Counted from the first letter of the stretch, positions 1 to 6,525 are shown. The stretch: DNA of 12,380 bases from UBA7312 sp002715345 (GCA_964009845.1 CAXGIQ010000034.1:1-12380), one strand, 5' to 3'. The notes: generated by a model not told the origin, from the letters alone. Numbers and translations are program-made.

Positions 1-49
1 TAGTTTTTGCTTTTGCAGGAGACTCCACTATCACTAAATTCTTCGCCAT
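1..49 (-). CDS. topA: DNA topoisomerase I, N-terminal fragment (cut by window edge)
   Basis: Reading the minus strand from ATG at 49 gives MAKNLVIVESPAKAKT and then leaves the window. This is the hallmark start of bacterial type IA topoisomerase I: the beginning of the Toprim domain, whose conserved glutamate lies in the VESPAKAKT motif. The enzyme relaxes negative supercoils by single-strand cleavage and passage. Only 16 codons are visible, so nothing can be said about the catalytic tyrosine or the C-terminal zinc modules. The gene diverges from miaB, and a plausible primary-sigma promoter lies at 70-99. The identification rests on a short but highly diagnostic peptide. Confidence 0.88.
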   Translation of the reverse strand, partial: MAKNLVIVESPAKAKT

Positions 50-69
50 TTCACACTAATATAGTATCT

Positions 70-99
70 AAAACTTATTTCAGTTGCAAAGAAAAACAA
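70..99 (-). promoter_or_regulatory. Probable primary-sigma promoter of topA
   Basis: On the minus strand, TTG (99-97) is followed after 19 bases by TAAGTTTT (77-70). This is one mismatch from the Bacteroidota -7 consensus TAnnTTTG, with the usual spacing. Transcription would start near 64, leaving a leader of about 15 bases before the topA ATG at 49. The position suits the gene. The last base of the -7 box differs from consensus and the region is AT-rich, so the match is only moderate. Confidence 0.42.
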
Positions 100-142
100 G
101 AATTTCGCTAAGTTCCAAACGACTGACATGGCTCAAAAGCAC

Positions 143-162
143 TTATATTATATATAATATAA
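143..162. repeat. 20-base perfect AT palindrome between topA and miaB promoters
   Basis: TTATATTATATATAATATAA equals its own reverse complement over all 20 bases. It is followed directly by a T7-A8 run (165-179). Both lie between the two divergent promoters, so a role as a transcription terminator is unlikely. Such a tract can melt or extrude easily under negative supercoiling. Whether it does anything here is inference. Confidence 0.7.
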
Positions 163-193
163 TGTTTTTTTAAAAAAAATAATTTCTGCCAAA

Positions 194-224
194 TTGTCAG
201 TTTTTCAAGAGTTTTGTATTTTTG
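194..224 (+). promoter_or_regulatory. Primary-sigma promoter of the miaB operon
   Basis: TTG at 194-196 is followed after 20 bases by TATTTTTG at 217-224, a perfect match to the Bacteroidota -7 element TAnnTTTG. Transcription would start near 230, about 28 bases before the ATG at 258. It is the only good promoter seen ahead of the block from miaB to secG, whose genes overlap or nearly abut. It therefore probably drives all five genes. Confidence 0.65.
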
Positions 225-257
225 TGAACCAAAAGGTTGCAGCAACATTAGTTGAAC

Positions 258-1700
258 ATGGAAGAAAAAGTAATTGAAGAAGGAAGACAAGGAGAAGCTC
301 TAGAGCTAATCAACGCATCAAAAAGCGGAAGAAAAATGTATATTGAAAGTTACGGCTGTCAAATGAATTTTTCGGACAGCGAAATTGTTGCTTCTATCTT
401 GACTGATGAGGGGTTTTCAACAACACCTAACATTGAGGAAGCAGACGTTGTTTTTGTAAACACCTGCTCCATCAGAGAAAAAGCAGAACAAACTGTTCGA
501 AATCGTTTGAAAGTTTACAATGCAATAAAGAAAAAACAAAACCCAAGAATGGTAGTGGGTGTTTTAGGCTGTATGGCCGAACGCTTAAAAGAAAAATTCC
601 TAGAAGAAGAAAAATTAGTTGACATTGTTGTCGGACCTGATGCCTACAGAGATTTACCTAATTTAATTGGAGATGTTGACATAGGTAGAAAAGCTGTAAA
701 TGTTATTCTTTCTAAAGAAGAAACATATGCTGAAATCAGTCCTGTTCGGTTGGGAGGAAACGGAATCACTGCTTTTGTCTCTATCATGCGCGGATGCGAC
801 AACATGTGCTCGTTCTGCGTAGTACCTTTTACTAGAGGTAGAGAAAGAAGTAGAGATCCTGAATCAATTGTAAAGGAATGCCAACAATTGGTTGCAGACG
901 GCTACAAAGAAGTAACACTATTGGGACAAAATGTTGACTCCTACCTCTGGTCTGGAGGAGGACTAAAAAAAGACTTTAAAAAACTAAGTCCTGAAGAACA
1001 AGCAAAGAGTGTAAATTTTGCTCAACTACTAGATGTTGTAGCTCAAGTGAGTCCTGAATTAAGAATTCGTTTTTCTACTTCACATCCAAAAGATATGACG
1101 GATGATGTACTACACATCATGGCAAAGCACGAAAATATTTGCAACTATATTCACCTTCCTGTTCAATCTGGGAACAGTAGAATACTAGAACTGATGAATA
1201 GAGGATATACTAGAGAATGGTATATCGATAGAGTGGATGCTATTAAAAGAATTATTCCTGATTGTGGAATTTCTATGGATATTATTTCTGGATTTTGCAC
1301 CGAAACAGAAAAAGAACATCAAGACACCTTGAGCTTGATGGAATATGTGAAATACGATTTCGGATTCATGTTCAACTATTCAGAACGCCCAAATACACAA
1401 GCGCAAAGAAAATTAAATGATGATATACCGGATATTGTAAAGAAAAGAAGACTGAAAGAAATAATCGATTTACAAATGCAACATTCACATTTCCGAAATC
1501 AAGAACATGTTGGAAAGGTGCATAAAATTTTGGTAGAAGGTGTTTCAAAAAAATCAGACCAAGAGCTGTTTGGAAGAAATACTCAAAATACAGTTGTTGT
1601 TTTCCCTAGAGAAAAATTTGAGGCAGGACAATATATAAATGTAGAAGTGTATGAATGTACTTCCGCTACACTGAAAGGAAAAGCAATTGGCTTAGCATGA
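258..1700 (+). CDS. miaB: tRNA-2-methylthio-N6-dimethylallyladenosine synthase MiaB
   Basis: MiaB is a radical-SAM enzyme that adds a methylthio group to N6-isopentenyladenosine at position 37 of tRNAs reading UNN codons. The 480-residue product has the full family layout. The N-terminal UPF0004 domain carries three cysteines for the auxiliary 4Fe-4S cluster (C34 in YGCQMN, C70 in NTCSIRE, C105 in GCMAE). The radical-SAM CxxxCxxC follows at C180, C184 and C187 (RGCDNMCSFC). A C-terminal TRAM-like RNA-binding region covers about 415-478. I chose ATG at 258 over the in-frame TTG at 252, which adds only two residues. No clear Shine-Dalgarno sequence is seen. The stop overlaps the next start as ATGA, suggesting translational coupling. 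Length and motifs are complete and normal. Confidence 0.96.
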   Translation: MEEKVIEEGRQGEALELINASKSGRKMYIESYGCQMNFSDSEIVASILTDEGFSTTPNIEEADVVFVNTCSIREKAEQTVRNRLKVYNAIKKKQNPRMVVGVLGCMAERLKEKFLEEEKLVDIVVGPDAYRDLPNLIGDVDIGRKAVNVILSKEETYAEISPVRLGGNGITAFVSIMRGCDNMCSFCVVPFTRGRERSRDPESIVKECQQLVADGYKEVTLLGQNVDSYLWSGGGLKKDFKKLSPEEQAKSVNFAQLLDVVAQVSPELRIRFSTSHPKDMTDDVLHIMAKHENICNYIHLPVQSGNSRILELMNRGYTREWYIDRVDAIKRIIPDCGISMDIISGFCTETEKEHQDTLSLMEYVKYDFGFMFNYSERPNTQAQRKLNDDIPDIVKKRRLKEIIDLQMQHSHFRNQEHVGKVHKILVEGVSKKSDQELFGRNTQNTVVVFPREKFEAGQYINVEVYECTSATLKGKAIGLA

Positions 1701-2872
1701 TTAAACACAATGACATAAAACAACGATTTGGAATTTTAGGAAACTCTCCTAAACTAGACAGAGCGATTGAAGTAGCACTTCAAGTAGCGCCTACCGACAT
1801 TTCTGTACTCATTACAGGGGAAAGCGGAACAGGTAAAGAAGCAATGCCTAAAATCATCCATCATACGAGTCAGCGAAAGCATGAAAATTACATTGCCGTA
1901 AACTGTGGCGCTATTCCAGAAGGAACAATCGATAGCGAATTATTCGGACATGAAAAAGGGGCTTTTACTGGAGCTAACGACAATAGAAAAGGATATTTTG
2001 AAGTGGCAGATGGCGGCACCATTTTCTTGGATGAGGTGGGCGAATTACCACTGAGCACGCAGGTGAGATTACTGCGTGTTTTAGAAACTGGTGAGTTTAT
2101 GAAAGTAGGCTCAAGCGAATCGCAAAGAACAGATGTTCGAATAGTAGCCGCAACCAATGTAAACCTTGATAAAGCAATTCAAAAAGGGAAATTCAGGGAA
2201 GATTTATACTACCGACTCAACACGATTCATATCACCATTCCTCCATTACGCGAGAGAAGAGAAGACACACATTTGCTTTTCAGAAAATTTGCAGCTGACT
2301 TTGCCGACAAATACAGTATCCCCTCTATTCGTCTTGAAGAAGATGCAATCGATTTATTACTCAACCACCCTTGGCCTGGAAACATCAGGCAGCTCAAAAA
2401 TATTGCGGAACAAATTTCTGCGGTTGAGCAAAACAGAAGTGTTTCTGCAAAAAAATTACAAGGCTACCTACCAAAAGTTAAAAGCAATGTTCCTGTAATT
2501 TTTAATGAGGAACAAAAAGAAGGCGACTTCTCAGAAAGAGAAATTCTCTACAAAGTCTTGTTCGATATGAAAAATGACCTCAACGACTTGAAAAAAGTAA
2601 CCGCTGATTTAATGAATGGAAATCAGTCTATTTCGAAAGAGAACGAAGCTATCGCACAAAGTGTGTATGAAGAGTTAGAAGAAAATCCTTCTATCGTAAT
2701 TAGCGCACCTACTCATGAAATAAAAGAATCGATCATGACCTTACAGGGTCATGAAAAGATTTTAATTCAAAAAGCTCTCGAAAGACACAGCGGAAGAAGA
2801 AAGGATGCAGCCGATGAACTAGGAATTTCTGAAAGAACACTATACCGAAAAATTAAAGAATATAAACTGTGA
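1697..2872 (+). CDS. Sigma-54-dependent AAA+ activator with Fis-type HTH and no sensor domain
   Basis: The 391-residue product is a bacterial enhancer-binding protein, which remodels RNA polymerase-sigma-54 at -24/-12 promoters by ATP hydrolysis. Visible motifs are Walker A GESGTGKE (41-48), the sigma-54-contacting GAFTGA loop (88-93), Walker B GGTIFLDE (106-113), sensor I ATN (152-154), the arginine-finger region FREDLYYRL (166-174) and sensor II WPGNIRQL (226-233). A Fis-family HTH lies at about 352-391. The AAA+ domain starts within the first dozen residues, so there is no receiver, GAF or PAS domain. An unusual charged linker of about 85 residues (265-350), partly helical or coiled-coil in character (REILYKVLFDMKNDLNDLKK), joins AAA+ to HTH. 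The start overlaps the miaB stop. Its targets are unknown. The sigma-54-like promoter ahead of groES is the obvious candidate in this window, by inference only. Confidence 0.93.
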   Translation: MIKHNDIKQRFGILGNSPKLDRAIEVALQVAPTDISVLITGESGTGKEAMPKIIHHTSQRKHENYIAVNCGAIPEGTIDSELFGHEKGAFTGANDNRKGYFEVADGGTIFLDEVGELPLSTQVRLLRVLETGEFMKVGSSESQRTDVRIVAATNVNLDKAIQKGKFREDLYYRLNTIHITIPPLRERREDTHLLFRKFAADFADKYSIPSIRLEEDAIDLLLNHPWPGNIRQLKNIAEQISAVEQNRSVSAKKLQGYLPKVKSNVPVIFNEEQKEGDFSEREILYKVLFDMKNDLNDLKKVTADLMNGNQSISKENEAIAQSVYEELEENPSIVISAPTHEIKESIMTLQGHEKILIQKALERHSGRRKDAADELGISERTLYRKIKEYKL

Positions 2873-3369
2873 TAAAGAAGGTAGGCATATTTATTTTTTC
2901 AAGTATTTTAATAGGTGCGTGTAGCGTATATTCCTTTACCGGAGCATCTATTTCTCCTGATGCAGAAACAGTTTCTATTGGCTACTTCCAAAACAACGCT
3001 TCCATGGTGCAACCCATCCTAAGCAATAGTATGACTGAAAGCCTGAAAGACCAATTTATTTCTCAAACAAACTTAAACCTAACGGATGCTAGTGGAGATT
3101 TACAATTCGAAGGAGAAATTACCGGATACAAAGTAAAACCAATTGCTATTCAAGCGAATGAAAAAGCTGCTCAAAACAGACTAACAATTAGCGTAAATGT
3201 GACCTTCACCAATACTTTGGATGAAAATCAAAACTACTCACAATCATTTTCCCACTATGCTGATTTTGACAGCTCGCAAGAACTTTCTAGTCTAGAAACA
3301 GAATTGATTGACCAAATAGTAGAGGTTCTTTCAGAAAATATATTCAATAAAGCCGTTGCCAATTGGTAA
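2869..3369 (+). CDS. lptE: LPS-assembly lipoprotein LptE, Bacteroidota type
   Basis: LptE is the outer-membrane lipoprotein that plugs and chaperones the LptD barrel, which inserts lipopolysaccharide into the outer leaflet. The 166-residue product starts with a lipoprotein signal peptide: KK at 3-4, a hydrophobic run at 5-15 and the lipobox IGAC, giving lipidation at C18. The mature part resembles the Bacteroidota LptE family as I know it, for example YSFTGASISPDAETVSIGYF just after the lipobox, the FEGEITGY segment and a C-terminal end IFNKAVANW. The start is GTG at 2869, since GTGA overlaps the stop of the activator gene and the signal peptide begins exactly there. The 3' end overlaps the next gene by seven bases. 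LptE sequences diverge strongly between phyla, so the name rests on resemblance to the phylum-specific family. Confidence 0.85.
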   Translation: MIKKVGIFIFSSILIGACSVYSFTGASISPDAETVSIGYFQNNASMVQPILSNSMTESLKDQFISQTNLNLTDASGDLQFEGEITGYKVKPIAIQANEKAAQNRLTISVNVTFTNTLDENQNYSQSFSHYADFDSSQELSSLETELIDQIVEVLSENIFNKAVANW

Positions 3370-4079
3370 TCACAAAAGAAACATATCATCAGTGGATGCG
3401 CAATCCACAAAATTTAGGCGGCAAAGAAAGTGAAGAACTACTTCAGTTAACCAAAGAGCATCCTTATTGCCAAAGCAGTCAATTACTGTTCCTAAAATCC
3501 TTACATAACGAAGACAGCATACAGTTTAACAAACAACTTAAGTATGCCGCTGCTTTCGTAGGAGACAGACAACAACTCTTCTACCTAATTACAGAAAAAG
3601 ACAAAAGACATCAACAAAAACCTATTATCAAAAAAGAGGAAACAATTGTTGTTGCTAAGAAAGAAGAAACAAAAGAGCTGTTAAGGATTGGGCAACCATT
3701 ACAATTTGACACCGAAGAGAAACACTCTTTCAGCGAATGGCTAAAACTATCGCAAGCCAAAACTATTAAAAGAAAAGAAGAAGCTTCTAGACAAGACCAA
3801 TCACTTGATAACAAACTCGACTTAATAGAACAGTTTGTTGCCAAAGACAGACCTAAAACCAAAAAGGAAGAATTTTTCTCGCCTATCAACAAAGCTAAAA
3901 AAAGTGTGGAAGATCAAATGACTTTCGTAACCGAAACATTAGCGCGTGTTTACCTAGAGCAAGAGCATTACGAGAAAGCTAAATTAGCCTACCAAAAGCT
4001 TTCTTTGAAATATCCGGAAAAAAGTTCTTTCTTTGCAGGCCAAATTGAATTGATAGATAAACTATTAAAAGACAAATAA
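3363..4079 (+). CDS. TPR-like protein of unknown function between lptE and secG
   Basis: I do not recognise a named family. The 238-residue product has no signal peptide or membrane segment and appears cytoplasmic. Residues 1-77 form a conserved-looking N-terminal unit (YHQWMRNP, EHPYCQSSQLLFLKSLHNE, AAAFVGDRQQLFYLI). A lysine/glutamate-rich middle (80-185) contains short hydrophobic patches such as HSFSEWLKLS and LDLIEQFVA. Residues about 188-225 (TETLARVYLEQEHYEKAKLA and onward) read like one TPR hairpin. The TTG start at 3363 overlaps the lptE stop. It is preferred over ATG at 3396 because residues 2-12, including YHQW, look like part of the conserved N-terminus. The tight fit between envelope genes suggests a linked but unproven role in secretion or envelope assembly. 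Confidence 0.8.
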   Translation: MVITKETYHQWMRNPQNLGGKESEELLQLTKEHPYCQSSQLLFLKSLHNEDSIQFNKQLKYAAAFVGDRQQLFYLITEKDKRHQQKPIIKKEETIVVAKKEETKELLRIGQPLQFDTEEKHSFSEWLKLSQAKTIKRKEEASRQDQSLDNKLDLIEQFVAKDRPKTKKEEFFSPINKAKKSVEDQMTFVTETLARVYLEQEHYEKAKLAYQKLSLKYPEKSSFFAGQIELIDKLLKDK

Positions 4080-4080
4080 G

Positions 4081-4419
4081 ATGTATACAATTTTTGCCAT
4101 CCTAATCGTCATCACCTGTATTTTATTGGTGTTAGTAGTATTAGTGCAAAACCCAAAAGGAGGGGGCCTATCTGCTACTTTTGGAGGAGGAAATCAAGTA
4201 ATGGGCGTTAAGAAAACAGCCGACTTTTTAGAAAAAGCCACTTGGTATTTAGCGATTGCCCTTTTGGTATTATCCCTACTTTCGAACTTTGCTATTCCAA
4301 GATCAGAAGATGGAGGAATCAACAACTCAGCTATTCAAGAGCAATTGGACGAAACACCAATACCAACTCAAACAATACCAACTAACCTACCTGCTCCGGC
4401 ACCGTTAGAAGGAGAATAA
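4081..4419 (+). CDS. secG: Preprotein translocase subunit SecG
   Basis: SecG is the small accessory subunit of the SecYEG channel in the inner membrane and assists SecA-driven export. The 112-residue product has two membrane segments (about 2-22 and 54-72). They flank the conserved cytoplasmic loop NPKGGGLSATFGGG (24-37) and the TADFLEKATW segment before the second helix. The C-terminal tail (about 75-112) is polar and proline-rich, including IPTNLPAPAP, and looks variable. The gene begins one base after the preceding stop, so it is the last member of the miaB-led block. After its TAA the first long gap of the block begins, carrying the groES control region. Confidence 0.93.
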   Translation: MYTIFAILIVITCILLVLVVLVQNPKGGGLSATFGGGNQVMGVKKTADFLEKATWYLAIALLVLSLLSNFAIPRSEDGGINNSAIQEQLDETPIPTQTIPTNLPAPAPLEGE

Positions 4420-4438
4420 TTGACACACTTTCTGTCAA
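4420..4438. promoter_or_regulatory. Inverted repeat TTGACA-N7-TGTCAA, possible activator site for groESL
   Basis: Two perfect six-base arms (4420-4425 and 4433-4438) flank CACTTTC. The centre (4429) lies about 87 bases before the transcription start predicted from the -24/-12 element. That is within the usual range for upstream sites bound by sigma-54 activators, whose Fis-type HTH domains bind inverted repeats. A weaker symmetric stretch follows at 4452-4468 (TCTG, a GAAATTTC core, CAGA). As a secG terminator it would be poor: a six-pair stem with no run of T. The activator role is inference. Confidence 0.4.
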
Positions 4439-4479
4439 GTTTGCGGAAAAATCTGAAATTTCGGCAGAACAAAAATATT

Positions 4480-4516
4480 AAATGCTTTTTGGCACAGTTT
4501 GTGCTGAAAAGCATTT
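4480..4516. repeat. Large imperfect palindrome spanning the groES promoter
   Basis: The left arm AAATGCTTTTTGGCACA (4480-4496) and right arm TGTGCTGAAAAGCATTT (4500-4516) are complementary at 15 of 17 positions around a three-base centre GTT. The two mismatches fall together in the middle of the arms. The -24 GG lies in the left arm and the -12 GC in the right arm. If the start site is near 4516, the palindrome would be almost entirely untranscribed and so more likely to act as DNA, for example as an operator. It is not a CIRCE element, whose arms would be TTAGCACTC and GAGTGCTAA. Confidence 0.75.
4489..4505 (+). promoter_or_regulatory. Probable sigma-54 (-24/-12) promoter of groES-groEL
   Basis: TTGGCACAGTTTGTGCT matches the sigma-54 consensus YTGGCACGRNNNTTGCW at all but two defined positions. 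GG (4491-4492) and GC (4503-4504) are separated by exactly 10 bases, the spacing that defines this promoter class. Transcription would start near 4516, giving a leader of about 29 bases to the groES ATG at 4545. No good TAnnTTTG element was found by eye in the same gap. Scanning other gaps for GG-N10-GC with a TGGCA context gave no comparable site. Such promoters require an AAA+ activator, and one is encoded at 1697-2872. Confidence 0.68.
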
Positions 4517-4544
4517 TAGTTTAACACAATTTTATATAAACAAT

Positions 4545-4814
4545 ATGAACATTAAACCTTTAGCAGATAGGGTATTGGTAGAGCCAGCAGCGGCTGAAAC
4601 CACTACTGCTTCTGGAATCATTATTCCAGATACTGCACAAGAAAAACCACAAAAAGGAACTATAGTTGCAATAGGATCGGGCAAAATAGACGAACCTATG
4701 ACTGTAAAAGTAGGTGATACCGTTTTGTATGGAAAATACTCAGGAACAGAATTAAAATTAGATGGCAAAGATTTCCTTATCATGCGTGAAGCGGATATCT
4801 TGGCTATCATCTAA
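4545..4814 (+). CDS. groES: Co-chaperonin GroES
   Basis: GroES is the seven-subunit lid of the GroEL folding chamber in the cytoplasm. The 89-residue product starts NIKPLADRVLVEP and contains the mobile loop that docks on GroEL (about 16-33), with the hydrophobic SGIIIP at 23-28. It continues through the normal beta-barrel segments (KGTIVAIGSG, VKVGDTVLYGKYSG) to the usual end DFLIMREADILAII. The start is ATG 4545. An in-frame ATG at 4482 would add 21 unrelated residues and would begin upstream of the predicted transcription start. No Shine-Dalgarno sequence is evident. The groEL start lies 11 bases after the stop, so the two genes form the standard bicistronic unit. Confidence 0.97.
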   Translation: MNIKPLADRVLVEPAAAETTTASGIIIPDTAQEKPQKGTIVAIGSGKIDEPMTVKVGDTVLYGKYSGTELKLDGKDFLIMREADILAII

Positions 4815-4825
4815 AAATTAAAGAC

Positions 4826-6457
4826 ATGGCAAAAGACATTAAATTTGACATTGAAGCAAGAGACGCACTAAAAAGAGGTGTTGATGCTTTAGCTAATGCG
4901 GTAAAAGTAACACTTGGACCACAAGGAAGAAATGTAGTAATCGATAAAAAATTTGGCGGACCAACCATAACCAAAGATGGTGTTTCGGTTGCTAAAGAAA
5001 TAGAGCTAGAAGATACTATTGAAAATATGGGCGCTCAAATGGTAAAAGAAGTAGCTGCTAAAACTGCTGATCTTGCAGGTGACGGAACAACCACGGCTAC
5101 CGTTTTGGCACAAGCAATTGTTTCTACAGGATTAAAAAATGTAGCAGCTGGAGCTAATCCTATGGATTTAAAAAGAGGAATTGAAAAAGCTGTTAAAATA
5201 GTTGTAGAAAGCTTACAATCACAATCAGAAGAGGTTGGCGATAGCATTGAAAAAATCCAACAAGTAGGAGCTATCTCAGCAAACAATGATGAAACTATTG
5301 GTTCACTCATTGCTGAAGCAATGGACAAAGTGAAAAAGGAAGGTGTTATTACCGTTGAGGAAGCAAAAGGAACAGATACTACCGTTGAAGTAGTTGAAGG
5401 AATGCAATTTGACAGAGGGTACCTTTCTCCTTACTTTGTAACAAATGCTGACAAAATGGAAGCTGATTTAGAAACTCCAATGATTCTATTATATGACAAG
5501 AAGATTTCTAATATGAAAGATTTGCTTCCTGTTTTAGAACCTGTAGCTCAATCAGGTAAACCGTTATTGATTATAGCTGAAGATGTAGATGGTGAAGCAT
5601 TAGCAACTTTGGTGGTAAATAAAATGCGTGGTTCCTTAAAAATCGCTGCTGTAAAAGCTCCAGGATTTGGCGATAGAAGAAAAGCAATGCTAGAAGATAT
5701 TGCTATCTTAACGGGAGGAACTGTGATTTCAGAAGAAAGAGGTTTCAAACTAGAAAATGCTTCTTTAGAAATGTTGGGCACTGCAGAAAAAGTAACTATT
5801 GACAAAGACAATACAACTATTGTTAATGGTGCAGGATTAAAAGACAATATTACAGCTCGTGTTAATCAGATTAAAGCACAAATCGAAAGCACTACATCTG
5901 ATTACGATAGAGAAAAACTTCAAGAACGTTTAGCTAAATTAGCCGGCGGTGTAGCTGTATTATATGTTGGTGCTGCCTCTGAAGTTGAAATGAAAGAGAA
6001 GAAAGATCGAGTTGATGATGCCTTACACGCTACGCGTGCTGCTGTGGAAGAAGGAATTATACCAGGTGGTGGTGTTGCACTTGTTAGAGCTTGCGAAAAG
6101 TTAGAAGGAATTTCAGGTGATAATGCTGATGAAACTACAGGTATTCAGATTGTAACAAGAGCTATTGAAGAGCCATTAAGACAAATTGTAGCCAATGCCG
6201 GAAACGAAGGGTCTGTAATTGTTGCAAAGGTTAAAGAAGGAAAAGCTGATTTTGGTTATAATGCCAAAAAAGAAGTTTTTGAAAACATGCTTAAAGCAGG
6301 GATTATTGATCCAACAAAAGTAACTCGAGTTGCTTTGGAAAATGCAGCTTCTGTTGCAGGTATGCTTTTAACAACTGAATGTGTATTAGCAGATATTTCT
6401 GAAGAAACACCAGCAATGCCTCCAATGGGAGGTGGCGGTATGCCAGGAATGATGTAA
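4826..6457 (+). CDS. groEL: Chaperonin GroEL
   Basis: GroEL is the 60-kDa chaperonin that folds proteins in an ATP-driven double ring. The 543-residue product is full length. The equatorial ATP site shows the P-loop-like GDGTTTATVLA starting at residue 85, with the catalytic-region aspartate D86 (equivalent to D87 in E. coli). Also present are the LGPQGRNVVIDKKFGGPTIT signature near 30-49, the apical GERGF-like stretch at SEERGFKLENA, and the signature AAVEEGIIPGGGVAL in the returning equatorial part. The C-terminus ends in the usual flexible Gly/Met tail (GGGGMPGMM). The gene follows groES closely and ends before a strong terminator at 6483-6511. Only one groEL copy is visible here and nothing is atypical. 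Confidence 0.98.
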   Translation: MAKDIKFDIEARDALKRGVDALANAVKVTLGPQGRNVVIDKKFGGPTITKDGVSVAKEIELEDTIENMGAQMVKEVAAKTADLAGDGTTTATVLAQAIVSTGLKNVAAGANPMDLKRGIEKAVKIVVESLQSQSEEVGDSIEKIQQVGAISANNDETIGSLIAEAMDKVKKEGVITVEEAKGTDTTVEVVEGMQFDRGYLSPYFVTNADKMEADLETPMILLYDKKISNMKDLLPVLEPVAQSGKPLLIIAEDVDGEALATLVVNKMRGSLKIAAVKAPGFGDRRKAMLEDIAILTGGTVISEERGFKLENASLEMLGTAEKVTIDKDNTTIVNGAGLKDNITARVNQIKAQIESTTSDYDREKLQERLAKLAGGVAVLYVGAASEVEMKEKKDRVDDALHATRAAVEEGIIPGGGVALVRACEKLEGISGDNADETTGIQIVTRAIEEPLRQIVANAGNEGSVIVAKVKEGKADFGYNAKKEVFENMLKAGIIDPTKVTRVALENAASVAGMLLTTECVLADISEETPAMPPMGGGGMPGMM

Positions 6458-6482
6458 CAAGACAATTAATTATTTTAAATTT

Positions 6483-6511
6483 AAACCCACTCAATTGAGT
6501 GGGTTTTTTTT
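6483..6511 (+). terminator. Intrinsic terminator of groES-groEL
   Basis: AAACCCACTC (6483-6492) and GAGTGGGTTT (6497-6506) form a perfect ten-pair stem around AATT, followed by a run of T through 6511 interrupted only after eight T residues. It starts 25 bases after the groEL stop. It is a classic rho-independent terminator. A matching A-run on the left arm is short, so it may serve the convergent ctaA transcript only weakly. Confidence 0.92.
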
Positions 6512-6525
6512 CTACTAATCGATCA

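Noticed and set aside
252..257. TTG at 252 as the miaB start
   Set aside because: It adds only two residues before ATG 258, no ribosome-binding site favours it, and ATG is the simpler start.
108..290. Minus-strand frame across the topA-miaB gap
   Set aside because: It is Phe/Lys-rich translation of AT-rich intergenic DNA, crosses the miaB start and promoter, and has no recognisable domain.
1888..2498. Antisense and shifted open frames inside the activator gene, and similar ones inside groEL, groES, miaB and the EamA gene
   Set aside because: They lie opposite or out of frame to well-supported genes, lack recognisable motifs and have no promoter; they are shadows.
4420..4445. Terminator of secG
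   Set aside because: The stem is only six pairs with a seven-base loop and is followed by GTTTGCGG, not a T-run. Readthrough from secG into groES remains possible.
4480..4516. CIRCE/HrcA operator at groES
   Set aside because: CIRCE has TTAGCACTC-N9-GAGTGCTAA. The arms and the three-base centre here differ, so HrcA control is not supported.
4482..4544. N-terminal extension of groES from ATG 4482
   Set aside because: The 21 extra residues do not resemble GroES, and the stretch is the promoter palindrome itself, upstream of the predicted transcript start.
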